Translations under genes and position numbers: made by a program | Part shown: piece by piece, positions 10,035 to 19,770 of the stretch | Layout: each line of letters starts with the position of its first letter | Numbering within the stretch: position 1 is the stretch's first letter | Assembly (NCBI GenBank): GCA_002901265.1 | Contig: PPHI01000073.1 | Span: forward strand, 1-64,000 | DNA: 64,000 bases | Reading direction: 5' to 3' | DNA from: Rhodopirellula baltica | GTDB taxonomy: Bacteria > Planctomycetota > Planctomycetia > Pirellulales > Pirellulaceae | Notes under the pieces: model-generated | Databases searched by the model: none | The model's input: the letters and a program-made list of their open reading frames with translations, nothing else | What the model was told of the DNA's origin: nothing

Positions 10035-12085
10035 CTAGATATAGTACGCGGGTTCTGAGATATCGGCGACGACGGAGGGGAAAACGAATCGAACAGTTGT
10101 CCCTTGGCCGAGTTCTGAATCGATTTCGATTTGGCCTCCAAGTCTGAGGCAAGCCTCTTTGCAGGCGCCCATTCCAACACCACGGCCTGACGTCTCGCTG
10201 ACGATTTCTTTGGTGGAAAGCCCGTCAGCAAAAATCAGGTCTTTCAGTTGTGACCTACTGGGTTCGACGACTCCAAGCATTCTTTCCGCCATCGAGCGGA
10301 CTTTGCTCCAATCGATCCCGGCCCCGTCGTCAGCGACTTCGATGACAAAGGACTCTTCGTTTTGGAACGCGTTCAAACAGATGGTACCGGTTGACGTTTT
10401 ACCCTGTTTGATTCGTTGGTCGGTCGATTCGATTCCGTGGTCAACGGCATTGCGTACGACGTGTGTCAATGAATTCCAGAACGCATTCCATTGTTCGGTA
10501 GGTGGGGTTCGCAAACGTGCTGACGGGAGTTTCACCGACAGGCCAGGTTTTTCCAAACGTTCGGCCAATCGTTGGGCACGTTCGGCGAGCAATTCCAATC
10601 GTTGCGAAACACAATCCCAAGTCCAACGTTCCATTTGATGGACGAGGTCGTCGATTCGCACACCGGATTTTGCCAACGCGATTGTCTTGGCGATTTCGGA
10701 CTTGTCGATCGTTGCCTGATCGGTTTTTCATCGGGAATGATCATCGATAGTCGATCGCGAACCGATTCCCATTGTGCTGCAATCGCCTCACATTGGACGG
10801 GGGCGCAGACTTTTCGCTGATCGGCGAGTTGGTCTTCGAGTCGATGCAGCCACTGTGCGAAACTACGCAGCCCAAAAATTCCGAAGTTGCCTTTGAGCGT
10901 ATGAATCCAGCGTTTTTGTTCTGCGAAGCTGCCATGCCCGTTCTCCAAGAGATCGACCAAACGTTGCGACTCGGACAAGAAACCACGAACGCTCTTTGGA
11001 TCGCGAACGAACCTAGTGAAGATGGCCATCTGTTCGTGCTGAAGTTCGTTCGCATGTTCGGCATCAAGTTCCGCCGAAATATCGGTGCAGATGACAAGGA
11101 GTTGCGACAGCTGTTGATTGTTCAAGAAGACAGGTTGGTACTTCAAGTCAAACACCAAGCCTTTCGCTTCGAATCGATTCGGAAGCTGGTCCAATCCCAT
11201 TTCCAACGGCATCCAATCACAACGCAACTGTTGCCAATTGAGTTCCATTAAATCGCCGGTAACACTGTTCGATTTGCCGATGTATTCCCAAATCGTCTCG
11301 CCATGCATGATTGGGCCAAACCAAGATTGAAACCGCTGCGATGGCTCGCCAACGAAGTTGCCTTCGAGCGAAACCATGCCTAATCCTTCGGCAACGTTGT
11401 TGAGCACCAGTAAGGCATCGTCATGTGTTTGCTTGGCGTCTTGCAGTGCCTGTTCAGCGACACGTTTGGCGACACGAAGCTTTCCAACGGTGGTTTGTTG
11501 GACACTGTCAAATGACCAGACGATTGTGAAGATCGAAATGATCAAACCGCCCTGGACGAGTGCAATGTATTCGGCACTGAACGATTCGGGGACTTCGGAC
11601 AAGGGGCCAGCGGTATGTTCATGCATCCGATAGACGAAATACAGGAACACCAACGTGATGCCTAACCAGACCAATCCCGTTTTGCGTCCAAGCGTCGAGA
11701 CAGCCATCATCGGTGCGGCAAACATCCAGCCCAACACCGGTGAATGGAGATTGCCGGTTGCCAGTGCGACTGTGCTGACCGCGATAAACGCACTGGCGAC
11801 AATGATATTCGCAATCGTGATCCAATTGCCGCCGCGGTAGAGCATCCACAACGCGATCGCGCCACCGATACACGCGGACCCTGCGCCGGCAGCAGTCAAC
11901 TGCATGTTCAGCGCCAGATACATGCCGGCGTAGAGCAACCCTGCAAAGAACGCGATGTTGGCGTAATAGAACAGGAGCCGTGCGATACGAGCGGGCTCGC
12001 TGTCATCCTCGGAACAGGTCCGAGGCATCAGGTTCGCTACCTTCCTGGATAAGGATTGGATGGGATTCTCGAAAACTGGTTCCAC
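10035..12085 (-). CDS. Membrane histidine kinase with PAS, HPt and HATPase domains, frameshifted
   Basis: Read through one frameshift this is about 683 residues: a roughly six-helix membrane sensor (residues about 30-200), a coiled segment, a PAS-like domain, an HPt domain with His395 in HTLKGNFG, and a CheA-like ATPase. The ATPase shows the N box (VVRNAVDHG), DDGAGID and GRGVGMG, ending at 10035. No CheW-type domain follows. The frame of the first 440 residues runs out of sense at about 10724-10728, a five-T run on the + strand. One extra base there restores ...DEKTDQATIDKSEIAK and joins both halves. The pieces alone span 10532-12085 and 10035-10676; the second begins at an internal TTG and lacks its own start. 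A real pseudogene, or an error in the run, are both possible. Confidence 0.8.
10724..10728. other. Homopolymer frameshift site in the histidine kinase
   Basis: Five T on the + strand (five A in the sense strand, in GAT GAA AAA CCG). Adding one A makes the reading frame continuous between the HPt domain and the ATPase domain. The slip is not in a canonical X XXY YYZ heptamer, so programmed frameshifting is less likely than an indel. Confidence 0.65.
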
Positions 12086-12293
12086 GATCGACTCGTTGGT
12101 TCATTGGTTACACCAAAACTAGCACGAGTCGTCAGCAGCTAGGGGTGTTTCATTCCCACGCGTCTAAGGGCTTTCCCTCGTCGCGGTGAATTAACCCCCA
12201 TTCAAGGCCGCTTAACGGACAGGAAATCCCGTCAATCGGATCAGTCGGGACTGTGGGCTTCGTTGCATGAGAAGTGGGGTGCTGCCCCGCCAC

Positions 12294-13115
12294 TTACTTG
12301 GGCAGCGTTTGATAGGCCTCGCGAATCTTGGCCTGGCCATGTTCGCGTTCGAGTCGGCGGATGGTGAAATGCGCCCGGGCGAGGTCTTGATAGTGATCGA
12401 TAAAGTAGCTGTTGATCAATGCGCCACCGACAGCTCCGATGACCGGGATGGCTTGGGCTGCGATCTTTTCGCTGACGACCAGCCCGAATCGCTCACCGAT
12501 CTTGGTGATCAACTTGACCAAAGGCTGTGCCGAAGTATTTGCCACACCGTGCTGGGCGACGTACTGCGACGCGTCGCGAATTTGCTTTGCCATTGCGGCG
12601 CGGACCGCGAAGTAACCAATTTCGGTATCGTCCTCGACGGAGGTGTCTTTGCCCGGATCCAACGCGAAGACTTCTAAGCAAGCAAGACGCGACTCGACTT
12701 TGGAAAGATCCTCGCCTTCGCTGCGGGCGATGTCCGCGATGCTGCGCAAAATCAGGACAGTCGAAACAGGGAGCTCTGCAGCGACCGTTGCGCCTCCGAG
12801 TGCCCCGCCTGCTGCCCCGGAAAGTCCGGCCAGAAGTTTGTGAGTGAGTAGCTGTGGCTTCTTTTTTTGCCCCGATTCTTCTGCCAGTGTTTTCAGCGCT
12901 ACATCGAGTGCAACGGTCAGTGATTTCTCGATCGCTTTGTAGACAGCGTCCTCGGCCACGCTGGGCAGCATTTTTAGCGAGGCGGTTATCGGAGCGCCGA
13001 TCAGTTCGGTCAGCCGGTCGGCAATCCCGTGGTGTTCGAGAATCTTTTTAGCATCGCCGAGTTCTGCCAATGCATTGGCGGGCAAGGAATCGTCGATCAA
13101 CTCGCTTTTCGTCAT
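12294..13115 (-). CDS. EcsC family protein
   Basis: A 273-residue protein matching the EcsC family, named after a protein encoded with an ABC transporter in Bacillus but itself of unknown function. The hydrophobic glycine/alanine-rich segment LLAGLSGAAGGALGGATVAAELP (about residues 95-117) is the usual family landmark. It is followed by ILRSIADIARSEGED, and by IGAVGGALINSYFIDHYQDLARAHF near the C-terminus. I take ATG 13115 (MTKSEL); an upstream GTG/TTG extension to 13172 adds unconserved-looking residues. The gene is divergent from the large mechanosensitive channel gene, with a shared upstream region of about 165 bases. A membrane-associated role is inferred only from hydrophobicity. Confidence 0.8.
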   Translation of the reverse strand: MTKSELIDDSLPANALAELGDAKKILEHHGIADRLTELIGAPITASLKMLPSVAEDAVYKAIEKSLTVALDVALKTLAEESGQKKKPQLLTHKLLAGLSGAAGGALGGATVAAELPVSTVLILRSIADIARSEGEDLSKVESRLACLEVFALDPGKDTSVEDDTEIGYFAVRAAMAKQIRDASQYVAQHGVANTSAQPLVKLITKIGERFGLVVSEKIAAQAIPVIGAVGGALINSYFIDHYQDLARAHFTIRRLEREHGQAKIREAYQTLPK

Positions 13116-13280
13116 CGTGGTTTGGTCTAAAGGTGATTGCCTGCTTGCGAATGCTAGCAACGGATGCCGCATTCTGGATTAGTCTCGAAGTGTTGAATCA
13201 ACATGGTACTGGCGGAGCAATTCGCGTATGGATAGCGATTGGTCGATATTTCCCTCTCCTCGCCCACCAGCTACGGCACG

Positions 13281-16200
13281 ATGCCTACGTTGACCACGTT
13301 TCGCCTCTTGATTGTTGTATTGATCGTCTTGTTGCCGTTTTGGCGGGAGCAATTCGTTTGGGCTCAAATCGCTTCCAACTCAGGCGTTTGGCCTGCAGCT
13401 TCCAGGCCAAATAAGACGTCTCGCGAGACTTTTTCACAGCCGCAGCCAACAAATCGGCGTCCGCACCCTGGCGCGGTGGTGTCGCAGCCTTGGAAAGTGA
13501 ATTCGCAGGCCGACGCTTCTGCGCCGGCAAGTTCCGAAACGTTGAACGCTTCCAGATCGATACAAAACCCAGCACTTCGATGGACTCAGCCCGGTCAATA
13601 CTGGGACCAACAGCGGAACGAAATTCAGTCGAGCAATGTTCCTACGCAGAGTTTCGCGTCTCCAACAAGTCGGTCCGTCACGACTGCGATTGCGGAGCTG
13701 GCGCCGTTCAATCAGTCCGCGCCATCAAATGGTCGTCGTGGCGACGAGGAAAACTTGGTTCGGCTGGCGCGGCCTGATTCAAATGGCTCATTGCAGGCAA
13801 TGGGGGCGGTCACGCGAGCCGTTTCTGCTGAATTGATTTCTGATCGCCCGATCGAATACACCACTTCGATGGTGGAGTCGGCGCGTCGAAGTGAAACTCA
13901 CTTCCGTCAAATGGCGGAGTCGGCGCCGAGGGCTGCGGCAGAGGTCGCGCTACAAAATGCAGAGTTCGCAAAGCAATGGGCGGAGCTTGCGACTGACTAC
14001 ATCGAATTGGCAGATCGTGTTCGAACTGCAAAAACAAAATTGTCTGCGACCCAGCAAGACTACGACGACGTCAATGCAAAGATCGAAAAGTATGGCCTGA
14101 CACCGACGATCGGAATTCTGCTTCGTCATAAGAAAGAACAGCTAGACCGCTGGCAAGCGAAGGACTCGCAAACCGGTTGGGTACGTGAGGCTCTGCAACG
14201 GTCACGCGAGTCACAGCTTGATTTAGAGCTGGTGCGGCACGACGGAACACACCCGCTGGATCAGGCGGTCGCGGTGTTGAACGACAACGGGTTGGACGCG
14301 AGCAAGCCAGAGCAGCAAGTTCTGTTTGGCCAGGTACAACAACTTCTTTCTGATCGTGGACACTGGTTGACTGCACTTTGGACGGGGCATCGCAATTACC
14401 AGGATAAGCTGACGGAGATTGATGCGGTGACGTCGGCGTCGGTTCAGCTCACCAAAAACTATCGCACATTGATCAATCGCCATGTGATTTGGATTCGCAG
14501 TGGCGACCCGATCGGATGGGATTCGATTCGCAAGTTGAGTTCCGGATTGGCTTCGCTTTTCAATTCGAATCGTGGTTCGGAATTTGGGTTTGCGCTCCAG
14601 CAAAAGGTGGGAATCAACACCGCATCGGGAGTGGTCGTGTTGGTCGCAACCGTCGTTTTGTTGGTGATACGATGGCGGGCGAAGTCGTTGCTGATCGGGA
14701 TCGGCAGCAAGACCCGTTTGCGTGAATCAACCAAGTCGACTCGGAAGCTGGTCGCGAGTGGGCTGACGGTCTTGGTCGCGATGATTGTTCCTGGCGTATT
14801 GCTGAGCTTTGCCAGTTGGCTGAGCAGCGGATACGTGTCCGAATCGTTGTTGCAGGCGTCCAGCGGTTTGTATGCGTGCAGCTTGATCGCATTGATGGTT
14901 GAATTGCCGCGTCAGTTGCTGCGTGATCACGGATTGGTTGACAAGCATTTGGGAGTGGAGCTGCCGCAGCGTCAACGAGCAAGTCAATACTTGATGATCG
15001 TGGGTACCGGACTGGTGCTAAGTGCCTATGTCGTCACCGTGACTGGTCTGATCGATCAAGGCATGTGGCGAGAATCGGTATCGCGGATCGGGTTGATGTT
15101 GACGCTAATGCTGGTGGCGTGGACGTTTCACCGTGCACTTCAACCAGGAACCGGGATTTTGGACCCGATTGTCGAGACATTTGGCGGTGCCATTGTCCAG
15201 CGGATTCGTCTGGTGATTTATCTTTTGATCATCGCATCACCGCTGGCGATCGCGTTCTTGTCAGCGATCGGTTACGGCTTCACCGCGCAGGAAATTATTC
15301 TGCGTTTCGCGGTAACGTTCTCTGTCGGGTTGATTGCGGCGATTCTTTGGCCGGCGGCGAAGATTCTGTCAGCTCACGCGTGGCGAGTCCTGACAGGTGC
15401 CTCTTTACCGCAGCGCAAGTTTGACGAGTATGGCGAAATCGAACCGACACACGAAATCGACTTGTCGGGAGGATTGTATTTAGATCTGAAGCACCAGATC
15501 GCGTTCCTGTGTCAATGCGGATTGGTGGTCGCAGGGGTGGTCTTGGTTGGGATGCTTTGGATTGACGTGTTCCCGAATTTGAGGATGGGAAACCCGGTGG
15601 TTTGGACGGTAACCGATACCGTGACACAACCCTCAATGGACGCCAGCGGGCAAACGATGATGCAGGCGACGGTCAAGGAAACGCCCGTCACATTGGTCCA
15701 TTGTCTCTTTGCCGCGGTGACGCTATTTGTCGCATTTCAAGTCGCCAAACTGCTGCCAGCACTGTTCGACGCGTTGGTGCTTCAGCGAGTGTCATTTGAT
15801 GAAGGCATGGAGCACTTCTCGTTGGTGCTCGGGCGGTGTTTATTGTTTGGTGTGGGATGCCTGATCTCGCTCAACTGGTTGGGCGTGCGTTGGCAAACGG
15901 TCCAGTGGTTGGCCGTTGGGCTGACGATTGGGCTTGGATTTGGGCTGCAAGATATGGTGCGCAATGTCTTTGGCGGATTGATTGTGTTGTTCGAAAAGCC
16001 AGCCGGGCTGGGCGATCTGATTACCGTCGGGCGAATCACCGGACGCGTTGCCAAGCAGCACTTGCGAACGACAGTCCTGACCGACGATGACGGTCGCGAG
16101 AATATCATTCCGAACAAAAAGTTTGTGACCGACGATGTCGTCAACTGGATGGGCGCCGGCCGACTGACTGTGATTCCGATCGAAGTTGCGGTGACCAAAG

Positions 16201-16514
16201 ACGAACGGCCGGCAGATATCTGTCGGACGTTGCAAGAATTCGCGGTCGCGCAGGACGATATACTGATGTTGCCGGCGCCGCAGGCGACCTTGGTTTGTAT
16301 CTCGAAAGTCTCGCAACGGATCGAAATCCGTGTTTGGATCGAAGAGTCAACGACCGCCGTCGGGTTCCGCAACAATCTGCTAAAACGTGTTCGCAAGTAT
16401 CTGAGCGACATCAACATGCTTGCTGACGAACAACCGGAGCAGCCAGTGATGCGAGATCTGGCGAAGGATCCGGCGAGCTTTCCAAAGAGTGGACGACGAT
16501 CAGGGGCGGCATGA
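13281..16514 (+). CDS. Large mechanosensitive ion channel, MscS/MscK (KefA) type
   Basis: A 1077-residue MscS-superfamily channel that would release solutes on hypo-osmotic shock. ATG 13281 gives a clear signal peptide (LLIVVLIVLLPFW, cleavage near VWAQ). A periplasmic, partly coiled-coil domain rich in Ala, Glu and Arg runs to about residue 410. About ten membrane segments then run from residue 450 to 900. The pore helix and MscS beta domain are at the end, with GLGFGLQDMVRNVFGGLIVL, EKPAGLGDLITVG, GRENIIPNKKFV and NW. This is the MscK/MscM layout. The stop overlaps the start of the next gene in an ATGA junction, so the two are translationally coupled. An upstream TTG at 13239 is also in frame but lies before the signal peptide. 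Confidence 0.9.
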   Translation: MPTLTTFRLLIVVLIVLLPFWREQFVWAQIASNSGVWPAASRPNKTSRETFSQPQPTNRRPHPGAVVSQPWKVNSQADASAPASSETLNASRSIQNPALRWTQPGQYWDQQRNEIQSSNVPTQSFASPTSRSVTTAIAELAPFNQSAPSNGRRGDEENLVRLARPDSNGSLQAMGAVTRAVSAELISDRPIEYTTSMVESARRSETHFRQMAESAPRAAAEVALQNAEFAKQWAELATDYIELADRVRTAKTKLSATQQDYDDVNAKIEKYGLTPTIGILLRHKKEQLDRWQAKDSQTGWVREALQRSRESQLDLELVRHDGTHPLDQAVAVLNDNGLDASKPEQQVLFGQVQQLLSDRGHWLTALWTGHRNYQDKLTEIDAVTSASVQLTKNYRTLINRHVIWIRSGDPIGWDSIRKLSSGLASLFNSNRGSEFGFALQQKVGINTASGVVVLVATVVLLVIRWRAKSLLIGIGSKTRLRESTKSTRKLVASGLTVLVAMIVPGVLLSFASWLSSGYVSESLLQASSGLYACSLIALMVELPRQLLRDHGLVDKHLGVELPQRQRASQYLMIVGTGLVLSAYVVTVTGLIDQGMWRESVSRIGLMLTLMLVAWTFHRALQPGTGILDPIVETFGGAIVQRIRLVIYLLIIASPLAIAFLSAIGYGFTAQEIILRFAVTFSVGLIAAILWPAAKILSAHAWRVLTGASLPQRKFDEYGEIEPTHEIDLSGGLYLDLKHQIAFLCQCGLVVAGVVLVGMLWIDVFPNLRMGNPVVWTVTDTVTQPSMDASGQTMMQATVKETPVTLVHCLFAAVTLFVAFQVAKLLPALFDALVLQRVSFDEGMEHFSLVLGRCLLFGVGCLISLNWLGVRWQTVQWLAVGLTIGLGFGLQDMVRNVFGGLIVLFEKPAGLGDLITVGRITGRVAKQHLRTTVLTDDDGRENIIPNKKFVTDDVVNWMGAGRLTVIPIEVAVTKDERPADICRTLQEFAVAQDDILMLPAPQATLVCISKVSQRIEIRVWIEESTTAVGFRNNLLKRVRKYLSDINMLADEQPEQPVMRDLAKDPASFPKSGRRSGAA

Positions 16515-16930
16515 CAGACGATTTTCTCGAGCGTGTGCGGCAGCTAGTCACCGAGGGCAAGAAGGTTGCCGCGGTTCGTTTGGTGCGTGAACGTCAGCGC
16601 TGTACGCTGCGAGAAGCATTGGACGTTGTTGATTCGATCGAATGCGGCGAACAGGTCGAGCTTGGCGAACAGGTCAATACGCTTGACGATGACGAAATGG
16701 ATCGGGTGCTGGATGCGATCGAGCAAGGCCGAACCCTCGCCGCAATCAAGCTCTATCGTGAAGCGACTGGGCGAGATTTGCGCGAGTCGAAAGAGTTTGT
16801 CGAGAACCTGATACGTCGTATGGGGAGTGGTTCGCCCAAGTCGACGTCCGGCGGATGCTTTGGACTGTTGATGATCGCAGCAAGTCTTGCTGCTGCCCCT
16901 ATTTTGGTGTTTTGTTGGGGCCTGCGATAG
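16511..16930 (+). CDS. Protein with two L7/L12 C-terminal-like units and a C-terminal membrane segment
   Basis: A 139-residue protein that I do not recognise as a named family. It contains two copies of a pattern seen in the C-terminal domain of ribosomal protein L7/L12. The first is EGKKVAAVRLVRERQRCTLREALDVVDSI (about residues 15-43), the second QGRTLAAIKLYREATGRDLRESKEFVENLI (about 73-102). Both have the G-K/R-x-x-A-A-x-(K/R)-x-x-R-E order and the turn before L-(R/K)-E-(A/S). A single hydrophobic helix of about 20 residues closes the protein, after a Gly/Ser/Cys-containing linker. It overlaps the channel gene by 4 bases, so it may regulate or stabilise that channel. That link is inference from coupling only. 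Confidence 0.75.
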   Translation: MTDDFLERVRQLVTEGKKVAAVRLVRERQRCTLREALDVVDSIECGEQVELGEQVNTLDDDEMDRVLDAIEQGRTLAAIKLYREATGRDLRESKEFVENLIRRMGSGSPKSTSGGCFGLLMIAASLAAAPILVFCWGLR

Positions 16931-17030
16931 GGTTCGGTCGATCCACGTTAGCTTTGCGAAGCACCAGGATATGGTAAGCTGGTGAGCAATCGATTGCCCC
17001 TTGTCCGACATCTTTGACTGTTAAATTGAA

Positions 17031-17978
17031 ATGGTGAGCAATACGCTCCAAAGCACCAAAGAGCAGGTTGAGATTTCCTGCAAGTCTTGCGGGTCAAAGC
17101 TGCTGCTCAGTGCCCATCAGTTATCGACGGTGTGTCCGTATTGCGGTTCGCCTTCGGTGATCTCGCGGCCGCCGAGTGAAGACATTCCGTCGCCGACGTT
17201 TGTGATTGGGTTCCAAATTGACCGCGAGCGTGCGAGTGAGCTTGCACGCGCGTGGCTTCGTCGTGGAAACTGGTTGGCGCCGACATCGTTTAAGAAAGCC
17301 CTGCCGAACTTGATTCAGGGCATCTACTTGCCCGTCTATCTGTACGGGACGACGGCCCATTCGCGGTATTTTGCGAAGATCGGCGAGAACTACACCGAGA
17401 CCGAAACGTACACGACGCGTGATGCCAACGGCAAAACAGTCACTCGGACACGTACGGTGACGAAGACCGAGTATCGTTCGTTGCAGGGGCAGCACGCAAC
17501 CTATGTGATGGATGTGATCGTCTCGGCGTCAAAGGGAGTCAGTAACGCTAAGTTTCAAGAGATTGAACCGTACGACCTGCGAGCGATCCGGCGTTTTCAG
17601 CCTTCGATGATCGCCGGTTGGACCGCCGAAGAGCCGTCGCGCAGTCAAGCGGAATGCTTTGGGTTGGCTCGTCAGGAAACGCATGAGTTGATTCAGCGAA
17701 AGCTGCGTGAGTTCATGCCCGGCGATTCACACCGCGACCTTCAATTTGACACTCAGTTCAGTCGCGAGTTTATCGATTTTGCTTTGTTGCCAGTGTGGTG
17801 TTTTGCGGTGCGATATAGCGAGGACAAGCCACCGATTCAAATCTTGGTGAATGGCCAAACGGGACGTGTCGCTGGCAAAGCTCCGGTGTCTGCCGCCAAG
17901 ATTGGATCATTGGTGGTTGGGGTGCTGATTTTCTTTGTCGTGATTGCATTGTTCGCTGTTTTGATGGGGCAAGGTTAG
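17031..17978 (+). CDS. Zinc-ribbon protein with C-terminal membrane anchor (paralogue 1)
   Basis: A 315-residue protein. It opens with a zinc ribbon of two CxxC knuckles (Cys17/20 in CKSC, Cys35/38 in CPYC). A conserved soluble region follows, including FKKALPNLIQGIYLPVYLYG, a Thr-rich TETETYTTRDANGKTVTRTR stretch and ADYDLR-like EPYDLRAIRRFQP. It ends with one hydrophobic helix (about 290-310). Such proteins are often loosely annotated as TFIIB-type zinc-ribbon or primosomal-protein-like, but no helicase motif is present. It lies 3 bases before a gene for a related protein of equal length and layout. I do not assign a function; a membrane-tethered zinc-ribbon pair is the most that can be said. 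Confidence 0.75.
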   Translation: MVSNTLQSTKEQVEISCKSCGSKLLLSAHQLSTVCPYCGSPSVISRPPSEDIPSPTFVIGFQIDRERASELARAWLRRGNWLAPTSFKKALPNLIQGIYLPVYLYGTTAHSRYFAKIGENYTETETYTTRDANGKTVTRTRTVTKTEYRSLQGQHATYVMDVIVSASKGVSNAKFQEIEPYDLRAIRRFQPSMIAGWTAEEPSRSQAECFGLARQETHELIQRKLREFMPGDSHRDLQFDTQFSREFIDFALLPVWCFAVRYSEDKPPIQILVNGQTGRVAGKAPVSAAKIGSLVVGVLIFFVVIALFAVLMGQG

Positions 17979-17981
17979 GCG

Positions 17982-18938
17982 ATGGATGTAGCAATCATGA
18001 CTTGCGAGCAATGTGAAACGCCGCTTGAAAAAGGCGACTTGAGATGTTCGGTCTGTGGGTTTACGGCACCGTTGGCGCATCACCATGTCGTCGTCGAGAA
18101 AAAGCAGGTGTTGCGCTGCACCGGTTGTGGTGCGGCGATCGCTTACGACGCCAAGCGACAGGCCCCAGCGTGTTCGTTTTGCAATAGCTTGGTGAAGCTT
18201 GAGACGATTGAGGATCCGGTCGAGCAGACTGAAGGCTACTTGCCATTCACAGTGACATCAGACGACGCGCGGCGGGCGTTACAAGCTTGGCTGAACTCAC
18301 TCGGCTGGTTTCGTCCGTCGGATTTAACGTCATCGGCACAGATACGTGAGTTAAAACCGCTTTGGTGGGTCGCTTGGGCGTTTGATGCTGATGCCGTGGT
18401 CAGCTGGACGGCGGATTCGAACCATGGGAGTCGCCGGTCGGCCTGGGCACCGCATGCGGGCCAATCACAATGTCGATTTCGACAGGTATTGACCTCCGCT
18501 TCACGTGGGTTGTCACAATTAGAGGCTTCGCGAGTTTCCGATGGTGTGAATTTGCAGCAGGTTCATTCCGAACCGATGGGCGCCGATGATGCGGTCATTG
18601 AGCAATTCGATACCCAGCGGTCGCAGGCGAGACAGCAGATCGCAAATGCGGTTTATGACGAGGCAAAGCAAGCTGTCCGTAGCGAAGTACCTGGGACTTC
18701 GATTCGTAACTTGAACATCTCGTTGGTAGTGACCGGACTGACATCAAAGCGTCTGTCATTGCCAGCCTATGTGATGGCGTACCAATACAAGGAGCGATTG
18801 TATCGGGTGGTGATCTGTGGCCAGGACACCAAGTTTCTTGTCGGCAACGCGCCGTACTCGGTCTTTAAGATGGTGATGGTTGGGTTGGTGATCGGCTTGG
18901 TGGCGATCATTTTTTTGGGAATCGCGGCATCGAGTTGA
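17982..18938 (+). CDS. Zinc-ribbon protein with C-terminal membrane anchor (paralogue 2)
   Basis: A 318-residue relative of the preceding gene product. It has two zinc ribbons rather than one: Cys8/11/22/25 and Cys46/49/64/67, separated by a His-rich linker. The body follows the same order: a helix with ALQAWLNSLGWFRPSDL, a W-rich core (LKPLWWVAWAFDADA), an SASRGLSQLEASRVSD block equivalent to SASKGVSNAKFQEIEP in paralogue 1, and a C-terminal membrane helix. The ATG at 17982, 3 bases after the upstream stop, is preferred over ATG 17997. The shared blocks show a tandem duplication with later divergence. The two products may form a heteromer. No catalytic motif is seen. Confidence 0.75.
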   Translation: MDVAIMTCEQCETPLEKGDLRCSVCGFTAPLAHHHVVVEKKQVLRCTGCGAAIAYDAKRQAPACSFCNSLVKLETIEDPVEQTEGYLPFTVTSDDARRALQAWLNSLGWFRPSDLTSSAQIRELKPLWWVAWAFDADAVVSWTADSNHGSRRSAWAPHAGQSQCRFRQVLTSASRGLSQLEASRVSDGVNLQQVHSEPMGADDAVIEQFDTQRSQARQQIANAVYDEAKQAVRSEVPGTSIRNLNISLVVTGLTSKRLSLPAYVMAYQYKERLYRVVICGQDTKFLVGNAPYSVFKMVMVGLVIGLVAIIFLGIAASS

Positions 18939-18957
18939 TCATGTTTCAATTCGGTGG

Positions 18958-19770
18958 TTATTCGCTTCCGAGATCGCGTTCTTCGACAGCGGCGGGCGTT
19001 GCTTCCACCGTCGTTGCGTTGCCATGTTGAGGCGAAATCAGCGGGGGCGACGTCGCAGAGTTTGGAAACTGACTGAGCAGGATGATCTTCTGCCAGATCT
19101 TTCTCGACAGGCCGGTTGTCAATTGTTCGACTTCACCAACGGCGGCGACTGCAACGGCATCGTCGAAGCGTTGGACATAAAGTGCCGCGATCTTGCCGAT
19201 CAGCGACAACATTTCGCTGCAGTAGTCTAGATAACGATTCAGCTCGAACGCGGTCATCGCCTCGGTCGGCGAGTGCGCGGCGACTTGGTAGCCTTCGAGC
19301 GTACGTTCGGGGTCTTTGGTAAGTTGGTGCATGTCGATCACATGGGCCAGCGACCGAAGTTTGTGAATCGCCATAAGTGCTCGTCGGCGTTTGATGCGTA
19401 CTTCCAGACTGATCAGGAAGTAAATGGTCGCCGCGAGTACGAGCAGTGCGTTGGTTCCGGCATCGAGCATTCCCAGCAAATCTGGCCATCCGATCGATTC
19501 GTCTTTGAAACGAACGGAGTGAGTGACGGACCAGATCATCGCAGCGACGATTAGCACGACCAGGGCGGCGAGGCTGTACCCGACGAAGCGAATCCACAAA
19601 ACGGCTTCGTTGATTTCGCTTGCCGTTTTCGCGGATTGTTGAGCAACCTCGCGGAGTTGTTTACAGAGTTTCGAGATGCCGCGATTGGCAAATCGGTCTT
19701 CGATTCGGAAATCGAGTGCGACCACCGTGGTGAGGATCGCATCTTCGCGAAGTTGTAGGTCGGAGTTCAC
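18958..19770 (-). CDS. Conserved-looking membrane protein of unknown function
   Basis: A 270-residue protein I do not recognise. A helical, charged N-terminal section (QLREDAILTTVVALDFRIED) precedes two membrane helices (about residues 62-82 and 108-125). A long cytoplasmic helical domain follows, with HKLRSLAHVIDMHQLTKDPE and AFELNRYLDYCSEMLSLIGKIAALYVQ, and then a low-complexity tail. The architecture suggests a small scaffold or signalling protein rather than a transporter. Its start codon overlaps the folE2 stop by 4 bases, so it is translated from the folE2 message. It converges with the zinc-ribbon genes across a 19-base gap. No functional link to folate synthesis can be read from the sequence. 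Confidence 0.7.
   Translation of the reverse strand: MNSDLQLREDAILTTVVALDFRIEDRFANRGISKLCKQLREVAQQSAKTASEINEAVLWIRFVGYSLAALVVLIVAAMIWSVTHSVRFKDESIGWPDLLGMLDAGTNALLVLAATIYFLISLEVRIKRRRALMAIHKLRSLAHVIDMHQLTKDPERTLEGYQVAAHSPTEAMTAFELNRYLDYCSEMLSLIGKIAALYVQRFDDAVAVAAVGEVEQLTTGLSRKIWQKIILLSQFPNSATSPPLISPQHGNATTVEATPAAVEERDLGSE

Noticed and set aside
10035-10676. Separate gene for the ATPase half of the histidine kinase
   Set aside because: It begins at an internal TTG with no ribosome binding site and joins the upstream half if one base is added, so it is treated as part of one gene.
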